A DNA stretch of 64,000 nt from Clostridia bacterium (GTDB taxonomy: Bacteria > Bacillota > Clostridia > Christensenellales > Borkfalkiaceae): the NCBI GenBank assembly GCA_017397305.1, contig JAFQJB010000009.1, positions 62,001-126,000 of the forward strand. Reading direction: 5' to 3'. A program made the translations under genes and the position numbers. This document shows positions 50,044-57,739 of the stretch, piece by piece (the stretch's first letter is position 1; each line of letters starts with the position of its first letter). The notes under the pieces were generated by a model, which worked only from the letters and a program-made list of their open reading frames with translations, was not told where the DNA came from and searched no databases.

Positions 50044-50817
50044 ATGCAGAAAAGAACAATATTTTTATTGCAACCAACAAAGGAAGCAAACGAGCAATTG
50101 GCAAAGCAGTTTAACGAACAGACGGATTTTGAAATAGTGGGGATGACCACGGACGGCATTTCGGCAATATCCGCCATTGCCGACAAAAAGCCTTCTATAT
50201 TGATTACTGAACTTGTGGTGTCGGGCTACGACGGGCTTTCGGTGGTGAGAAGGGTTAAGGAAATGAAACTTAACACCAAAATAATTATACTTACCGCATT
50301 TTGTAGTGACGAAATTTTATCCCGTGCACTAGGGGCTGGTGCTGATTACTTTATCGCAAAACCAATCGAGTTTAGTGCGCTAAGAGAACGGCTTGAGGAT
50401 ATAGTTAACGAACGAGTAGAACCGCAAGTTCAAATGCAAAATTCTCAAGCGGGATTCCATCAAGTGTCGCTTGACGAAAAGATAAGCAAGATATTTATAA
50501 ACGTTGGTATTCCACCGCACATCAAGGGATATTCCTTTTTAAGAGAGGGTGTGAAAATGGCGGTCAACGACCCTGAGATTATAAATAACATTACCAAAAA
50601 ACTTTATCCCTCGATTGGCGAAAAATATAACACCACACCGAGCAAGGTTGAACGTGCAATTCGCCACGCAATAGAGGTTGCTTGGAACAGAGGGAGAATA
50701 GAGAGTATAAACAATATTTTAGGCGTGCGCGCGTATATCGGCGCAGAAAAACCGACGAACGGCGAATTTATAGCACTCGTTGCCGATAAAATGTTACTAG
50801 AAAAGGACGTAAGATAA
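50044..50817 (+). CDS. spo0A: Sporulation master regulator Spo0A with degenerate receiver
   Basis: A 257-residue Spo0A. The C-terminal DNA-binding domain (about 145-257) is well conserved: GIPPHIKGYSFLREGV and TPSKVERAIRHAIEVAWNRG. The N-terminal receiver keeps the Thr (ILTAF) and Lys (FIAKPIE) of the switch but has lost the Mg-binding acidic pair (Gln10-Pro11 instead of Asp10-Asp11) and carries Glu at position 56 where Asp is phosphorylated. It should not accept phosphate in the normal way, and Glu56 may mimic the phosphorylated state. It is not linked to spoIVB as in Bacillus. AAAGGAG precedes the ATG. Confidence 0.93.
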   Translation: MQKRTIFLLQPTKEANEQLAKQFNEQTDFEIVGMTTDGISAISAIADKKPSILITELVVSGYDGLSVVRRVKEMKLNTKIIILTAFCSDEILSRALGAGADYFIAKPIEFSALRERLEDIVNERVEPQVQMQNSQAGFHQVSLDEKISKIFINVGIPPHIKGYSFLREGVKMAVNDPEIINNITKKLYPSIGEKYNTTPSKVERAIRHAIEVAWNRGRIESINNILGVRAYIGAEKPTNGEFIALVADKMLLEKDVR

Positions 50818-50820
50818 GAA

Positions 50821-50840
50821 AAAGCAAAACAAAAAAGCGG
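50821..50840. repeat. 20-bp direct repeat, left copy, within the spo0A terminator remnant
   Basis: AAAGCAAAACAAAAAAGCGG directly after the spo0A stop, identical to 52577-52596. In the right copy it forms the left arm of a complete terminator; here the matching right arm is missing. Confidence 0.8.
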
Positions 50841-50910
50841 TAAATAACCTATATATTTTTATTTTGACCGATAAAGTTTAATAATTTATTGCCCTATGAA
50901 ATAGGCTAAA

Positions 50911-50949
50911 AAAACTCTCTTTAAGAATAAAACTTAAGGAGATTTTTTT
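50911..50949 (+). terminator. Terminator whose stem contains a ribosome binding site
   Basis: CTCTTTAAG and CTTAAGGAG pair with one G-U, with a seven-base loop and seven T residues after. The right arm supplies AAGGAG ahead of a short reading frame starting at 50950. Confidence 0.65.
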
Positions 50950-51076
50950 ATGGAAAGCATTAGAGAAAGAGATTTAACGTGGCAAATCGAAGAGTTTAAG
51001 ATTTGTTGTAAGAGAACAAATGGTAGAAGAGATTTAAAAAAGCATGAAAAACACAATTTGAAAGTCGTTTTGTACA

Positions 51077-51105
51077 TTGCAAATTTAATCTCCGCGTGCT
51101 ATAAT
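51077..51105 (+). promoter_or_regulatory. Promoter of the glycosidase-like gene
   Basis: TTGCAA (51077-51082) and TATAAT (51100-51105) with a 17-base spacer, 31 bases before the start codon. Confidence 0.7.
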
Positions 51106-51136
51106 TAAATAAAAAATAAAGAAAAAGAGGAAAGAC

Positions 51137-52543
51137 ATGAGAAAGCATTTTGATTTTTATGGTTATAACGCACCAACTTGTGGAAAATATTACGTTGATG
51201 GAGAAGTTTATTTTCTTGGCGAAGATTTTAGGTCGGTAAAAAGATATAAAGAGTATAAAGATATAGGTTTTAATATCGCGCTTTTGCAACACGATAATGC
51301 ATATAACGGCGAGCCTTGGGAAAAATCTTCTGCTAAAAAAGTTATGGATATTTGTGCTAAGGTTGGCTTAAAAGTTATTTTAGAGGATAAGGTTGTCAAA
51401 GACTTGCCCAAGGAAGAAATATTGGTCGGTGAAAACGGTAGATTTAAGACCGAAGAAGAATTTGAGGAATTTATTGATAACGCAACAAAAGTTTATAGAA
51501 ATCACCCCGCTTTCTATGCAATTCAACTTCAAGACGAACCTGCATTTAAAAATCTAAAAAATTATGCCATAGTTTATAGAAAGTTTAAGAAAATGTTTCC
51601 AAACATGGTGCTTCAATGCAATCTTTTGAACATGGTTTTGCACTCACACATTGCACCAGACCCAGAAAATTTGCAAACTAGGGCAGAAGACCTTGCTTCT
51701 TATTTGCGTTATTTTGCAAAAGAAAGCGATATAGACTATCTTATGACTGATGAATACGCTTTCCAACGCAAAAACGTTATAAGCCGTTTTTCAATTCCAA
51801 CTTTCCAAGTGTTTGCCAACGTTTGCAGGGAAACGGGCAAAGAAATGCGCATGGTATTGCAGTCTTTCTGTCAAGAGGCATGTGTAATAAACCCACAAAA
51901 ACCAGATGAACTTGATGGTGGCGTTGCTTGGAGAAGAATAAACGAAAAGGAAATGTACTGGCAAATGAACCTAGCATTAGGCTGTGGTTGCAAAGAGTTT
52001 TCTTACTTTACCTACTTCACAAAGGCAAGAAAGAAATTTATAGGCAAAAGGTCTGGTAGTGACGGAGTTGACGGCGGTGCATTAGTTAACCTTGACGGAA
52101 CCAGAACAAAGCTTTGGTTTATAACCAAAAAGATTATAAAAGAATTTAAAGAATTTGAGCCTGTTATTATTGATTATCAATATGACAACGGATATTTCTT
52201 CTTCCCAGAAGGAAAAGAAAAGACGGATTTTGATTCTACTAAAGAGGCAATACTTTCGGACGTAAAAAACATTCCTATTTCAGTTAAAACACCTAAATAT
52301 CCTATTTACGTTACCGAAATGAAAAAGGGTTCTTCTAGAATGTATATGGTTCAAAACGTTGGAAACCCTATTGAAGAAACTCTTTATAACAAGAGGGTGA
52401 CCACCATTGAAGTTGAACTTGGCGAGCTTGCGGATAAGGCTAAATTCTACTATAAAGGAAAGAGGGTGGAAAGAGAACTTAATGGCACTATCTTAAAAGA
52501 AAAACTAGGTTTAGGGCAAGCAATATTTATTGAAATTGAATAA
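51137..52543 (+). CDS. Glycoside hydrolase-like TIM-barrel protein
   Basis: A 468-residue protein with no signal peptide. The N-terminal 330 residues look like a TIM barrel of the GH-A type: GFNIALLQHDN early, AIQLQDEPAF (a probable catalytic Glu) at about residue 130, YLMTDEYAFQ mid-protein and a late ALGCGCKEFSYFTYF strand. The C-terminal 110 residues form a small beta domain (MYMVQNVGNPIEE, VTTIEVELGELADKAKFYY) resembling those after GH42-like barrels. The family is not settled and the substrate is unknown. GAGGAAAG precedes the ATG. AT-rich codon use and flanking repeats suggest acquisition. Confidence 0.65.
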   Translation: MRKHFDFYGYNAPTCGKYYVDGEVYFLGEDFRSVKRYKEYKDIGFNIALLQHDNAYNGEPWEKSSAKKVMDICAKVGLKVILEDKVVKDLPKEEILVGENGRFKTEEEFEEFIDNATKVYRNHPAFYAIQLQDEPAFKNLKNYAIVYRKFKKMFPNMVLQCNLLNMVLHSHIAPDPENLQTRAEDLASYLRYFAKESDIDYLMTDEYAFQRKNVISRFSIPTFQVFANVCRETGKEMRMVLQSFCQEACVINPQKPDELDGGVAWRRINEKEMYWQMNLALGCGCKEFSYFTYFTKARKKFIGKRSGSDGVDGGALVNLDGTRTKLWFITKKIIKEFKEFEPVIIDYQYDNGYFFFPEGKEKTDFDSTKEAILSDVKNIPISVKTPKYPIYVTEMKKGSSRMYMVQNVGNPIEETLYNKRVTTIEVELGELADKAKFYYKGKRVERELNGTILKEKLGLGQAIFIEIE

Positions 52544-52576
52544 CATTTATTAAGAAGAAATAACCAATTAAAAGGA

Positions 52577-52616
52577 AAAGCAAAACAAAAAAGCGGACAC
52601 GAAAAGTGCCCGCTTT
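52577..52616 (+). terminator. Terminator with 20-bp repeat, right copy
   Basis: AAAAAAGCGGACAC and GTGCCCGCTTTT pair (one mismatch) around a GAAAA loop. The first 20 bases match 50821-50840 exactly. It separates the rightward glycosidase gene from the leftward CofE-like gene. Confidence 0.88.
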
Positions 52617-52628
52617 TATCTTTAGTTA

Positions 52629-53813
52629 TTAATCTTCAGTAGTATAGTTATCAAAGTAACCTTGTATCCAAATGATAGGAGTTCCCTTGTCGCCAGAGCC
52701 AGAAGTTAGGTCGCAAAGCGAACCGATAAGGTCGGTAAGACGGCGGGGGGTTGTGCCCATTTGACCAACAACGGTAGAGTCCTTCTTAGCAATTTCGTTT
52801 TTGATTGCTTGCTTTAACTCTTCACCTTTCAAGTCCTTAAAGTCGTTATCGGCAAGGTATTTAAGTTTAAGTTCGTTAGGCGTTCCCTCTAAGCCACTTG
52901 TGTAAGCGGGGGAAACAACGGGGTCAGCAAGTTCCCAAATCTTTCCAACGGGGTCTTTGAACGCACCGTCGCCATAAACCATAACTTCCACCTTTTTGCC
53001 CGTTGCTTTATAAAGGTTTTCTTGGATAGCGTCAACGATAGGTTGGCAATTTCTTGGGAAAAGCTTAACGCTGTCTTCAGTAGACTTGTTAGAACCAAGT
53101 AAGCCGTAAGCTTCGTTATAACCGCTACCATTTATGGAAGTGCTTAAAATTTCATCCAAGCCATACACGGTTGCGCCTTCCTTTTTCAAGATGCGTTTTG
53201 TTCTTTCTCTTGTGTGGATATCACAGCAAAGAACGTTTTTGGTGTAGGGGAGAATTGCTTTAGCATTGTTTGCAAAAATAATTTCACACTCTGCACCCAT
53301 ACCGGTAACGAGTTCTTTATAGTATTCAACGTAGTCAACACCGGTGAAGGTGTGCTTTGCCGCGCCAAAAAGGTCACGATATTTTTGTTCGGTGAGAACG
53401 TCGGTATAAGGATTAACGCCCTTTTCGTCAAGCATATCTAGGCTAACGAGGTGGTTACCAACTTCGTCGGAGGGGTAAGATAGCATCAAAATGATTTTCT
53501 TTGCACCCTTAGCGATACCTTTTAGGCAAACTGAAAAGCGGTTTCTTGAAAGAATGGGGAAAATAACACCCAAGGTCTCTCCGCCAAACTTAGTCTTTAC
53601 GTCAAAAGCAATATCGTCGATAGAAGCATAGTTACCTTGTGCTCTTGCAACGATAGCTTCGGTCATTGCAACGACGTCTTTATCGTGAAAGCTAACGCCT
53701 TCAGCCTTGCTTGCTTCTAAAACAGAATCGGTAACGATTTTAACGATATCGTCACCATTTTTGATGATAGGTGCTCTAACACCCCTTGAAATTGTGCCGA
53801 ACGAACGACTCAT
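52629..53813 (-). CDS. Coenzyme F420-0:L-glutamate ligase (CofE)-like protein
   Basis: A 394-residue protein of the CofE family, which adds glutamate to the F420 tail or to related acceptors. The N-terminal SFGTISRGVRAPIIKNGDDI and a C-terminal TTPRRLTDLIGSLCDLTSGSGDKGTPI are typical of the long bacterial form. No other F420 biosynthesis gene is near, so the acceptor is probably not F420; similar genes in gut Firmicutes have no assigned pathway. The ATG at 53813 has AAGGAG seven bases away; a longer in-frame start lacks support. Confidence 0.72.
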   Translation of the reverse strand: MSRSFGTISRGVRAPIIKNGDDIVKIVTDSVLEASKAEGVSFHDKDVVAMTEAIVARAQGNYASIDDIAFDVKTKFGGETLGVIFPILSRNRFSVCLKGIAKGAKKIILMLSYPSDEVGNHLVSLDMLDEKGVNPYTDVLTEQKYRDLFGAAKHTFTGVDYVEYYKELVTGMGAECEIIFANNAKAILPYTKNVLCCDIHTRERTKRILKKEGATVYGLDEILSTSINGSGYNEAYGLLGSNKSTEDSVKLFPRNCQPIVDAIQENLYKATGKKVEVMVYGDGAFKDPVGKIWELADPVVSPAYTSGLEGTPNELKLKYLADNDFKDLKGEELKQAIKNEIAKKDSTVVGQMGTTPRRLTDLIGSLCDLTSGSGDKGTPIIWIQGYFDNYTTED

Positions 53814-54060
53814 AATAATCTCCTTAAAAAGATTTTGCAAAAAAGCAAAATCAAACTTCATATAAATAATACCATAAATTTTAAAAAAAAGTAATAAATT
53901 TTACGGTTATGGGTATTAAAATTTCTTATAGATGAATATTTTGATTAAAATTTTAAAAAATTGCAAAAAAATAGTTTACAAATTTTAGATTATATAATAT
54001 ACTTGTAAGCACTTTGAAGGCTGTGCCTAAAATATATATGATATATATGGAGAGATAAAT

Positions 54061-54552
54061 ATGCCAGGTGATTGGATTAAATGCCCTAGATGTGACCTCA
54101 ATTACATTAGAAAGGGTGAAGAATATTGTGCGGTATGCAAAGCCGAACTTAAAAAGGGCCCGCAGTTGATTTTCGCCGTTGACGACGAAGACGAAACCGA
54201 GGGTATGGAACTTTGCCCAATTTGCCACCACAATTATATAAAGTTAGGTGAAACCATGTGCGCAAAATGTGCAGAAGAAAGGGATTACCAAAATAGCAGG
54301 GAAGACCTTGACGACGAATCTTGGAAGGAGTATCTTGACGACGAGGAAGAAGAGGAAGAGCAAGATGAAGAAATGCTTTCTCTCGACAAACTCGCAAAAG
54401 AGGAAGGCGACTTCATAGAAGAAGAGGAAGAAGAAATCATTGAAGAGGAAGAAGAGGAAGATGATTTCGACATTCCCGAAGTCGACGAAGCTGACTTTGA
54501 AGATACCGACGAAGACGAGGAAGAAGAGGAAGAGGACGAAGACGATTTTTAA
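54061..54552 (+). CDS. Double zinc-ribbon protein with long acidic tail
   Basis: A 163-residue protein. Two CxxC-type zinc ribbons are in the first 80 residues (CPRC with CAVC, and CPIC with CAKC), each followed by a similar NYI(R/K)xGE motif, so they look like an internal repeat. Residues about 82-163 are almost all Glu and Asp, with an Ile/Phe only now and then. The tail could bind a basic partner such as a ribosomal or DNA-binding protein, or mimic nucleic acid, as the RNA-polymerase delta tail does. The family and function are not recognised. GGAGAG precedes the ATG. Confidence 0.78.
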   Translation: MPGDWIKCPRCDLNYIRKGEEYCAVCKAELKKGPQLIFAVDDEDETEGMELCPICHHNYIKLGETMCAKCAEERDYQNSREDLDDESWKEYLDDEEEEEEQDEEMLSLDKLAKEEGDFIEEEEEEIIEEEEEEDDFDIPEVDEADFEDTDEDEEEEEEDEDDF

Positions 54553-54594
54553 TTTAATAGGTATAACCGTTATGAAATCGGCAATAATTGACGT

Positions 54595-54849
54595 ATGATA
54601 AAAAGTAACGGGTCAATTACCGAGATTAAACAAAAAATCAAAAGTCTTCAAAACGAAAACGTGGAAGTCACCTTAAATCTTGGAAGAAACAAGTTCATCA
54701 GTTTTTTAGGGGTGGTAAAAGAAGTTTACCCCGCACTGTTTACAGTTCTTCCTTTCGATAAAGAGTTTAAGGGTAAAACTTCCTATTCATATTCGGAATA
54801 TATGTGCGGACGGGTTAAACTATCTAGACCTCAAAGCACGGCGGAGTAA
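54595..54849 (+). CDS. veg: Veg family protein
   Basis: An 84-residue protein of the Veg family (DUF1021), linked in Bacillus to biofilm control and spore germination. It shows the conserved EIKQKIKSLQNENVEVTLNLGRNKFISFLGVVKEVYPALFTV-type core and SYSYSEYMCGRVKL. It has little Shine-Dalgarno sequence. Its ATG overlaps the TGA of an eight-codon upstream frame (54571-54598), so translation may be coupled. In Bacillus veg also lies a short distance upstream of ispE. Confidence 0.9.
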   Translation: MIKSNGSITEIKQKIKSLQNENVEVTLNLGRNKFISFLGVVKEVYPALFTVLPFDKEFKGKTSYSYSEYMCGRVKLSRPQSTAE

Positions 54850-54945
54850 AATTTGCGCAAGGATTAACTTGCGCATTTTTTGTTCTAAAAAGCCATAACA
54901 CTCATATATTTAATTATGGAATTATGGAAAAAAAGGGAGGGTTTT

Positions 54946-56457
54946 ATGGCGTTTGAACCTGTGTATGAACAAATAAACTATAATTTAGAGCAAGGTAACG
55001 TAAAAGAACAAATAAAGGTGGAGGCACGAACGGACGTTTTAAGCGAAGAGGTGCAAAAGGTTTTAAGTGTCAACGCGTTTATCGCTATGGGAGATTGCCA
55101 AACGGCAAATGGAAAAGCCGAATATAACGGCGCGGTAACCTTTTTTATAAGTTACGTCGACCAAGAGGGGCAAATCAAAAAGGTAGAGTGCGGAGCGGAA
55201 CTTCGCGGGGTTATCCAAAACCAACAAATAAAAGAGGGGTGTGCTTTAGAACTTGACACCATTCTCGACAAGGTTGAATGGACGTTATCGGGCGTAAAAC
55301 TTTGCGTAAACGCAATCGTTACCATAAGTGCTGAAATCACCCATTGCAATCAGCTTTCCGCTTTGGTTGGCGGTGAAGGGGTAATATCAAAGAGCCAAGA
55401 ACTCAGCTGTCCTAAAAGTCTAGGGATTAGGCAAGGTGTGTATCCTTTAGTAGAACAGTTCGACCTATCTTATCAAGTAAAGGAAGTTCTTTCCCAAAGA
55501 ATTAAGGCGGTAATTACTGCCGTTCAGTGCGGGGTGGGTAGTATTATAGTGGACGGCGAAGCACTTTTATCCATTATAATGTTGCAAAACTCGTCTAAAA
55601 GCGGTATAATAAAAGAAAATAGAGCCATTCCGTTTAGAATGGAAATAGATTGTGAAGAGGCAATGCCCAACATGACGGCAACGGCAACGGTAAAAGAACG
55701 TTCGCTTAAAACCGACGTTTCGGTCGATGCTCAAACGGGGCAAAGCACTGTGTCGATAAGTGCACAACTTCAGTTTAGTGGCGAGGCGTTTTCCACCACG
55801 CAAATCTCGGTAGTGGACGATTGCTTTTGCACCGACACTGAAGTAGAGATAGAAAAGCAAAGCCTTCCCTATACCGTTCAACTAGAACAAAGGTGTTTTT
55901 CCTTTAACGTTGGCGGAAGGGCGTTCGTGGAAGAATTGCCGGTGGGTGCAACCCTGCTTGCCGTTTGTGACGAGCGCGCCGAAGTTGTTGAAAAGCAGTG
56001 CGAGGGCGAATATATTAAAGTTACAGGAATACTCACTGCAAACGCGATATTCTTTGACGGGGAGAGCGGGTATTTTTCTAGAAGCGCACAAACCCCCTTT
56101 GAAATTAAAGAATTACTGGATAACGCAAACGACCTTCAAACAAAGGTGTCGCTAATTGCGGATAAGGGCAGGGCAAGGATAATCTCGCTTACCGAAATCG
56201 ACTTAGAGGCAGAGATTAAAGCCTGTGTAAAGACAAGTAAAAACTATACGGCTCAAACAATTAAAGAGGTAAGGGTGCTCGACCAAAAGAGAGTTTGCCA
56301 AAGTGCAATAAGCGTTTACATTGCAAGAGAGGGCGAGGAACTTTGGTCACTTGCAAAGCGCCTTAACGTAAGCCCCGAAAAACTGATAGAGACCAATAAG
56401 GACTTAAACTTCCCCCTTTCAGGAAAGGAGAGGATAGTTATTTATAGACAAAAATAA
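54946..56457 (+). CDS. DUF3794 (SPOCS) and LysM domain spore protein
   Basis: A 503-residue protein with at least two SPOCS/DUF3794 domains, found in spore-coat and cortex-associated proteins of Clostridia, and a C-terminal LysM domain (EGEELWSLAKRLNVSPEKLIETNKDL, about 455-500) that binds peptidoglycan. There is no signal peptide, as is usual for proteins acting from the mother cell. ATG at 54946 is chosen for its GGGAGGG site. The gene sits between veg and ispE, a Clostridia-typical order, and is probably controlled by mother-cell sigma factors. Confidence 0.85.
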   Translation: MAFEPVYEQINYNLEQGNVKEQIKVEARTDVLSEEVQKVLSVNAFIAMGDCQTANGKAEYNGAVTFFISYVDQEGQIKKVECGAELRGVIQNQQIKEGCALELDTILDKVEWTLSGVKLCVNAIVTISAEITHCNQLSALVGGEGVISKSQELSCPKSLGIRQGVYPLVEQFDLSYQVKEVLSQRIKAVITAVQCGVGSIIVDGEALLSIIMLQNSSKSGIIKENRAIPFRMEIDCEEAMPNMTATATVKERSLKTDVSVDAQTGQSTVSISAQLQFSGEAFSTTQISVVDDCFCTDTEVEIEKQSLPYTVQLEQRCFSFNVGGRAFVEELPVGATLLAVCDERAEVVEKQCEGEYIKVTGILTANAIFFDGESGYFSRSAQTPFEIKELLDNANDLQTKVSLIADKGRARIISLTEIDLEAEIKACVKTSKNYTAQTIKEVRVLDQKRVCQSAISVYIAREGEELWSLAKRLNVSPEKLIETNKDLNFPLSGKERIVIYRQK

Positions 56458-56472
56458 TTTTAGAGGATACTT

Positions 56473-57324
56473 ATGAAGAAAGTTAGCAAAAGTATACCCG
56501 CAAAAACAAACTTTACGCTTGACGTTTTGGGTGTAGAGGGAAAATTTCATAACATAGAATCTTTGGTTGCGTCGGTCAATCTATTCGACGTGGTTACGGT
56601 ATCAAAAAGAAACGACAAAAAGATAACCATAACAAATAAAGGCATTCCCGTTGACTGTCCGCCAAGCGAGAACAATGCGTTTAAGACGGCAAGCCTTTTT
56701 ATGCAACGTTTTGACACTTTAGGTGTAAATATAACCATAAATAAAGGCATTCCCGTTGGTGCGGGGCTGGGCGGTTCTTCAGCCGATATTGCAGGCGTTC
56801 TTCTTGCAATGAAAGAACTTTTTTCTATCAGTGCCGACATGAAAACTCTTGCCGAAAAACTCGGTAGCGACGCGACGTATATGTTAAGTGGTGGTTACGC
56901 GGTTATGCGCGGTAAGGGTGAAAAGATAAAGAAAATCGACGGAAATGAAAAGATTTATATGCTAGCGATATTAAGCGAGCAAAAGGTTTGTGCAAAGGAC
57001 TGCTATAAAAAGTACGACAACCAAAAAAAGCACCCCGTTGCAACCACAAAGCACGCGGTTAAGGCGTTTATAAATAAGGATATGGAATTATTCTACAAAC
57101 TTATCAAAAACGATTTAGAGCCTGCCTCAAAAAAACTTGCACCAGAAATCGACTTTAATTTAACCGCACTCAAAAAAGCGGGGGCAATCACCTCTTTCGT
57201 TTCGGGAAGCGGACCTACCGCAATCGGCGTGTTTAAGGGCAAGGCGGAGAGAAACAAGGCATTCGCAAAACTTTCCCCCCTATTCGAAAAGAAAATATTA
57301 AAGATAGAAACGGTGAACAACTAA
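56473..57324 (+). CDS. ispE: 4-diphosphocytidyl-2-C-methyl-D-erythritol kinase
   Basis: A GHMP-family kinase of 283 residues in the MEP isoprenoid pathway, phosphorylating CDP-methylerythritol. The ATP-binding loop PVGAGLGGSSADIAGVL is at about residues 95-111, and the N-terminal SIPAKTNFTLDVLG and C-terminal FVSGSGPTAIGVF are as expected. AGAGGA precedes the ATG, 15 bases after the DUF3794 gene. The terminator that should follow it is split by hairpin-array element B. Confidence 0.95.
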   Translation: MKKVSKSIPAKTNFTLDVLGVEGKFHNIESLVASVNLFDVVTVSKRNDKKITITNKGIPVDCPPSENNAFKTASLFMQRFDTLGVNITINKGIPVGAGLGGSSADIAGVLLAMKELFSISADMKTLAEKLGSDATYMLSGGYAVMRGKGEKIKKIDGNEKIYMLAILSEQKVCAKDCYKKYDNQKKHPVATTKHAVKAFINKDMELFYKLIKNDLEPASKKLAPEIDFNLTALKKAGAITSFVSGSGPTAIGVFKGKAERNKAFAKLSPLFEKKILKIETVNN

Positions 57325-57328
57325 AAAC

Positions 57329-57340
57329 AAAAACCTTTGC
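57329..57340 (+). terminator. Left arm of the ispE terminator, split by element B
   Basis: AAAAACCTTTGC pairs with GCAAGGGTTTTT (57657-57668) with one G-U pair, followed there by more T. The arms are separated by 316 bases of hairpin-rich sequence. Confidence 0.7.
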
Positions 57341-57656
57341 GTTTAGGGAGTTCCTATTAGGGAATTTTTATCCAAAATAAAAGCATAGCACACTATACTT
57401 CACTAAAAGTGAAACGTAGTGTGCTTTTCTTATCCACAAAAAATTAAATATTATTAGTTATATTTTTAGCCTTGTGGCTAAAAGTGATATGCAGTTGGCG
57501 TGATATTTTGGCAAAGCCAAAGTTATATTAAATAAATCCTTAACTTGCCGTAAGGCAAATATAACTGCGTAGCAATATAACTTGTCGTTAGACAAATATC
57601 ACAAATTCGCTTGCGGATTTATTTAGTTGCCGAATCCCTTGTAGGGACTCGGCTTA
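57341..57656 (+). mobile_element. Hairpin-array element B, gene-free copy in the ispE terminator
   Basis: A 316-bp relative of element A with no gene. Hairpins include GCACACTA/TAGTGTGC (outer) around TTCACT/AGTGAA, TTTTAGCC/GGCTAAAA (57464-57483), TTTGGC/GCCAAA (57507-57521), TTGCC/GGCAA (57545-57558), TGC/GCA (57566-57574), TTGTC/GACAA (57582-57595) and a last AAATTCGC stem. The last ones are joined by ATATAACT linkers, as in element A. Shared sequence with A includes TAGCACACTATACTT and GTGATATGC...GGCGTGATATTTTG. The hairpin after the first of these has different stem bases in A and B but still pairs. Confidence 0.65.
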
Positions 57657-57670
57657 GCAAGGGTTTTTTT
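57657..57670 (+). terminator. Right arm of the split ispE terminator
   Basis: GCAAGGG followed by seven T residues, complementary to the arm at 57329-57340. Confidence 0.7.
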
Positions 57671-57677
57671 AATTAAG

Positions 57678-57707
57678 GTATAAAAATTAAAACATTTGTT
57701 AATAACT
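57678..57707 (+). promoter_or_regulatory. Candidate sigma-F promoter of spoIIR
   Basis: GTATA (57678-57682) fits the -35 GYWTA, followed after exactly 15 bases by GTTAATAACT, a partial fit to the -10 GGNRANANTR. spoIIR is under forespore sigma-F in Bacillus. Confidence 0.35.
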
Positions 57708-57739
57708 TATGCAAACGTCACTTAATTTAGGAGGGTGAA

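Larger units (their letters stand above)
50841..52596 (+). mobile_element. Candidate inserted segment carrying the glycosidase-like gene
   Basis: This 1.75 kb stretch lies between two copies of a 20-bp sequence (50821-50840 and 52577-52596) and separates the spo0A stop from what appears to be its original terminator. It contains one AT-rich gene with its own promoter. No transposase is visible, so an insertion by recombination is inferred only from the repeats. Confidence 0.45.

Noticed and set aside
50950..51108. 52-codon frame after spo0A with AAGGAG upstream
   Set aside because: The ribosome binding site is part of a terminator hairpin and the frame contains the promoter of the next gene; no family resemblance. 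Kept only as a finding about the hairpin.
51829..51840. LacI-type operator-like GCCAACGTTTGC in the glycosidase gene
   Set aside because: One arm is imperfect, it is far inside a coding region away from the LacI cluster, and a single 12-mer of this kind is expected by chance.
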